From Actinomycetes bacterium (lineage in GTDB: Bacteria; Actinomycetota; Actinomycetes; Mycobacteriales; Mycobacteriaceae): a DNA stretch of 7,854 bases. The stretch is taken from positions 1 to 7,854 of the forward strand of contig JAEZIA010000194.1 in assembly GCA_023416315.1 (NCBI GenBank), read 5' to 3'. A program made the position numbers and the translations under genes. Positions 5,627-7,854 of the stretch are shown here, one piece after another. Numbering within the stretch: the stretch's first letter is position 1; each line of letters starts with the position of its first letter. The notes beneath the pieces were generated by a model that was given only the letters and a program-made list of their open reading frames with translations, was not told the DNA's origin and did no database searches.

Positions 5627-6806
5627 AGATCATCGCCCGCAGTGGGCCCTGCGGGTCCACGCCCAGCGAGCTGAGCGCCGACGCGTGGTAGACGGTACCC
5701 GGCACATGGATGGCGTGCGCCTGACCGACATGCGCGTCGCGCCAATACCGTTGCAGCGGTTTGTCCATCCGTGCGGCGTTGCCGCCGCAGCGGGCGAAGA
5801 TCTCGTCGACGGCGCTGATGGCACGCCATACCGCACGCACCTGGGTGCGTCGGCCGGCGGCGCGGTCTTCGAAGGACACCTCTTTGCCGGAGTCCACGAT
5901 GTCGTAGATGCGGTCGACGTTGGCCAGGATTTCTTGGCGGGCGGCGTTGATGTCGGCGGCGGCCTCGCCGATGGCGTACATGACGTAGGGGTCGTCTTTG
6001 ACTGCCACGCCACTGGCATTCACGCGTTCTCGTTGGTAGTCCAGAGCGGCGGCCAGCGCGCCTTCGCAGATGCCGATGGTGGCCGAGCTGATGCCCAGCG
6101 GGAACATTGTCGACCAGGGCATCAGGTAGAGGGTGTCGGTCATGCCGGCTTCGCGCTGGGCGGTGCCGTCCATCACTTTGAAGGCGTCCATTGTGCGGTA
6201 GTCGGGGACGAAGGCGTCTTTGACGATGACGTCCTTGGAGCCGGTGCCGCGCAACCCGACCACGTCCCAGGAGTCCTCGACGATCTCGTAGTCCGTGCGG
6301 GGCAGGATCATGTGCAGCATCTGGGGCGGCATCTGCACGTTGCCGTCGGTGTCGCTTTTGATGGCGCCGAGGAAGATCCATTCGCAGTGGTCGGTGCCGG
6401 AGCTGAACTGCCAGCGGCCGTTGAAGATGTAGCCGCCCTCGACGGGTCTGGCGATGCCCTGCGGGGCGTAGGGGGAGGCCACCCAGGTGTCGACGTCGTG
6501 GGCCCAGATCTCGGTGGCCACCCGCGGGTCGGCATAGGCCAGCTGGTAGGGGTGCACACCGACGACGCCGTTGATCCAACCGGCGGCGGGGTCGAGGGCG
6601 GCGGTGGCCATCACGGTCTCGGCGAACTCGCGCGGATGGACCTCCAAGCCGCCGTGCTTGGCGGGCTGCAGCAGCCGGATGTGTCCGGCCTCCTTCATCA
6701 ACTTGACGGTCTCGTCGGTGAGCTTGCCGATCTTCTCGGCGTGCACGGCCTGGTCACGCAACTGGTCGGCGAGCTCCAACGTCTTGTCGAGCACCGAAGC
6801 GGTCAT
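5625..6806 (-). CDS. Flavin-dependent hydroxylase of the acyl-CoA-dehydrogenase fold, HsaA type
   Basis: This is a 393-residue group D flavin monooxygenase. HsaA adds a hydroxyl to the phenolic A ring of 3-hydroxy-9,10-secosteroid to give the catechol used by HsaC, using reduced flavin from a separate reductase (HsaB). The family pattern is seen in order: LTDETVKLMKEAG (29-41), LLQPAKHGGLE (45-55), a GYIFNGRWQFSSG block (125-137) with the substrate-pocket Ser pair, VGLRGTGSKDVIVKD (183-197) and the C-terminal RYWRDAHVGQAHA (353-365). Length equals that of HsaA (about 394). Two ATGs occur at 6809 and 6806. AAGGA (6817-6813) is only 3 nt from the first but 6 nt from the second, so 6806 is preferred. 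No HsaB-type reductase gene is visible, so the partner must lie outside the window or be shared with another cluster. It is a paralogue of HsaA by my reading, not necessarily the orthologue. Confidence 0.93.
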   Translation of the reverse strand: MTASVLDKTLELADQLRDQAVHAEKIGKLTDETVKLMKEAGHIRLLQPAKHGGLEVHPREFAETVMATAALDPAAGWINGVVGVHPYQLAYADPRVATEIWAHDVDTWVASPYAPQGIARPVEGGYIFNGRWQFSSGTDHCEWIFLGAIKSDTDGNVQMPPQMLHMILPRTDYEIVEDSWDVVGLRGTGSKDVIVKDAFVPDYRTMDAFKVMDGTAQREAGMTDTLYLMPWSTMFPLGISSATIGICEGALAAALDYQRERVNASGVAVKDDPYVMYAIGEAAADINAARQEILANVDRIYDIVDSGKEVSFEDRAAGRRTQVRAVWRAISAVDEIFARCGGNAARMDKPLQRYWRDAHVGQAHAIHVPGTVYHASALSSLGVDPQGPLRAMI

Positions 6807-6848
6807 CATGCATCCTTGTCCGGGTCTGGGCTGTTGGTCTCATCCTCG

Positions 6849-6901
6849 CCCGATGCGATGGTGAGCATCGGGAAATGTCTCGATGAGCGGGGCATCGCCC
6901 C
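6849..6901. promoter_or_regulatory. Cluster of inverted repeats between hydrolase and hydroxylase genes
   Basis: The 151-bp gap 6807-6957 contains CCCGATGC (6849-6856) and GCATCGGG (6865-6872), a perfect 8-bp stem with an 8-nt loop. It also contains GGGGC-ATC-GCCCC (6889-6901), a 5-bp stem with a 3-nt loop. CGATGC or its complement GCATCG occurs three times (6851, 6865, 6892). In transcript direction the 8-bp stem ends about 43 nt before the hydroxylase ATG. There is no U-run, so it is not a classical intrinsic terminator. It may be an operator with its own promoter, an attenuator, or an mRNA processing hairpin. No clear -10/-35 pair was found. Confidence 0.4.
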
Positions 6902-6957
6902 CGACCACGGAAGGCGAATCACACCGAACACCGCCGGGTTTCGACGCGCCCTGATCG

Positions 6958-7812
6958 TCAGTCCCGCTGCAGGAAGCTCATCACCGTGCTTTCGAACGCC
7001 TCCTTGGCCTCGATCATCACCCAGTGGCCGCAATTCGGGAACACGTGCAATTCGGCGTTCGGGATGGTGCGCATCGGAACCAGCGCCATGTCCAAGGGGC
7101 TGACCCGGTCGTCGCGCCCCCACGTCAACAGTGTGGGTGCCTTCACCTTGTGCATGATCGCCCACGGCAGCGGGAAGTCGGCGTTGCGCATCATGTTCGT
7201 CATCGCCGCGAACGCCGCCTTGCCATACATCCGCCGGGCGCTGTCCAACGTCTCGGGGTCGGTGGCGAGGGCGAAGCGTTCGTCGATGAGCTGCTCGGTC
7301 ACCAGTGCCGGGTCGTAGACCATCGAGTTGAGCCAGTCGATCAGTCGCTGGCGGGTGGGATCCTCGGTGAACTCCTGCAGCAGCCGGATTCCCTCGCTCG
7401 GGCCTGAGCTGAAGATGTTGGTGCCGATACCACCGATGGTCACCAACTTGCCGATCCGGTCGCGGTGGTTGATCGCGAAGTTGATGCCGACGCCGCCACC
7501 CATCGAGTTGCCGATCACGTCGACCCGCTCCAGGCCGAGGGCGTCGACGAACGCAGGCACCGCAGCCTGGGCGTCGAGCATCGGGTGGCCGCCGAAATCG
7601 TCGCTGACCCCGAAACCCGGGAACTCCAGCACCAGGCACCGGTAGCGCTCGGCGAAGAATCCCAGGTTGCCGCGGAAGTTGCGCCAGCCGGTGACGCCGG
7701 GCCCGGAGCCGTGCAGCAGCAGAAGAACGGGCCCCTCGCCGGCCTCGTGATAGCGCAGAACGCCCTTCTCGGTGGAGATCTCGCGCAGTGTGCCTTCGTA
7801 AGTCGTGTCCAC
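6958..7812 (-). CDS. Meta-cleavage-product C-C hydrolase, HsaD/BphD family
   Basis: This alpha/beta hydrolase has 284 residues when read from GTG 7812. Enzymes of this type split the C-C bond of the ring-opened product of the extradiol dioxygenase; HsaD yields 2-hydroxyhexa-2,4-dienoate and the remaining ring C/D acid. HGSGPG (34-39) is the oxyanion loop, GNSMGGG (101-107) holds nucleophile Ser103, GRDDRVSP contains Asp235, and CGHW contains His263. Asp-His spacing (28) equals that of BphD, and length fits (BphD 286, HsaD about 291). The start is uncertain. The frame continues to a TTG at 7848 and possibly beyond the window, but those 12 codons use rare A/T-ending triplets (ACA, ATA, TCA, GTT, CGT), unlike the gene body, so 7812 is favoured. 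A weak GGA lies 8 nt before it. A 145-bp gap rich in dyads separates it from the hydroxylase. Confidence 0.92.
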   Translation of the reverse strand: MDTTYEGTLREISTEKGVLRYHEAGEGPVLLLLHGSGPGVTGWRNFRGNLGFFAERYRCLVLEFPGFGVSDDFGGHPMLDAQAAVPAFVDALGLERVDVIGNSMGGGVGINFAINHRDRIGKLVTIGGIGTNIFSSGPSEGIRLLQEFTEDPTRQRLIDWLNSMVYDPALVTEQLIDERFALATDPETLDSARRMYGKAAFAAMTNMMRNADFPLPWAIMHKVKAPTLLTWGRDDRVSPLDMALVPMRTIPNAELHVFPNCGHWVMIEAKEAFESTVMSFLQRD

Positions 7813-7854
7813 GGGTGATATCCGAACACGCGGCGATGTCGTGCTCAAGCAGCG

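Noticed and set aside
4744..5691. Plus-strand open frame of 315 codons opposite the dioxygenase
   Set aside because: It is antisense to a gene with a complete extradiol active site, so it is treated as a shadow.
5614..6579. Upstream extension of the dioxygenase frame, suggesting a fusion of 624 residues
   Set aside because: The extra part overlaps the HsaA-type gene and is Arg/His-rich shadow coding. The dioxygenase has its own ATG and ribosome site at 5613.
5685..7103. Plus-strand open frame of 472 codons
   Set aside because: It is antisense to the hydroxylase and hydrolase genes and rich in Gly/Val/Asp/His, as expected for the mirror of a high-GC gene. It has no recognisable motif.
7813..7848. 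N-terminal extension of the hydrolase to TTG 7848
   Set aside because: The codons are rare A/T-ending ones unlike the gene body, and no ribosome site is visible. It cannot be fully excluded because the window ends there.

Overview
The window looks like chromosomal DNA of a high-GC actinobacterium of the Mycobacteriales (Mycobacterium/Mycolicibacterium, Rhodococcus or Gordonia type). The reasons are the strong G/C bias at third codon positions, the use of GTG starts, GTGA stop/start overlaps, and a gene set typical of steroid catabolism in that order. The exact genus cannot be read from the sequence.

Layout. Six genes lie on the minus strand and are read from high to low coordinates: a meta-cleavage-product hydrolase of the HsaD/BphD type (7812-6958), a flavin-dependent hydroxylase of the HsaA type (6806-5625), an extradiol dioxygenase of the HsaC/BphC type (5613-4705), a KstD-superfamily flavoprotein dehydrogenase (4708-3239), an IclR-family regulator (3080-2235) and a hormone-sensitive-lipase-type alpha/beta hydrolase (2238-1315). 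One plus-strand gene, an Old Yellow Enzyme (OYE)-type flavin oxidoreductase (127-1338), converges on the last of these and overlaps it by 24 bp. The first 26 bases may hold the start of a divergent minus-strand gene. Only two intergenic stretches exceed 100 bp inside the minus-strand series (6807-6957 and 3081-3238), and both are rich in inverted repeats. No RNA gene, insertion sequence or CRISPR array was seen.

How the genes fit together. HsaA, HsaC and HsaD hydroxylate, cleave and hydrolyse the aromatised A ring of a 9,10-secosteroid. A paralogous set of all three sits here in an order (D-A-C) that differs from the classical cholesterol order hsaA-D-C-B, with no flavin reductase (HsaB) in view. 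The fourth enzyme carries Tyr319, Tyr466 and Ser468 when numbered from its coupled GTG start. As I recall the literature, these are the catalytic residues reported for 3-ketosteroid delta4-(5alpha)-dehydrogenase of Rhodococcus jostii RHA1. The best reading is therefore an accessory steroid-degradation cluster for 5alpha-reduced (or similar) 3-ketosteroids, controlled by its own IclR regulator. I saw no KstR- or KstR2-like palindrome in the intergenic regions.

The families are well supported by motifs. The exact substrate, the operator sites and the roles of the esterase and the OYE are inference.
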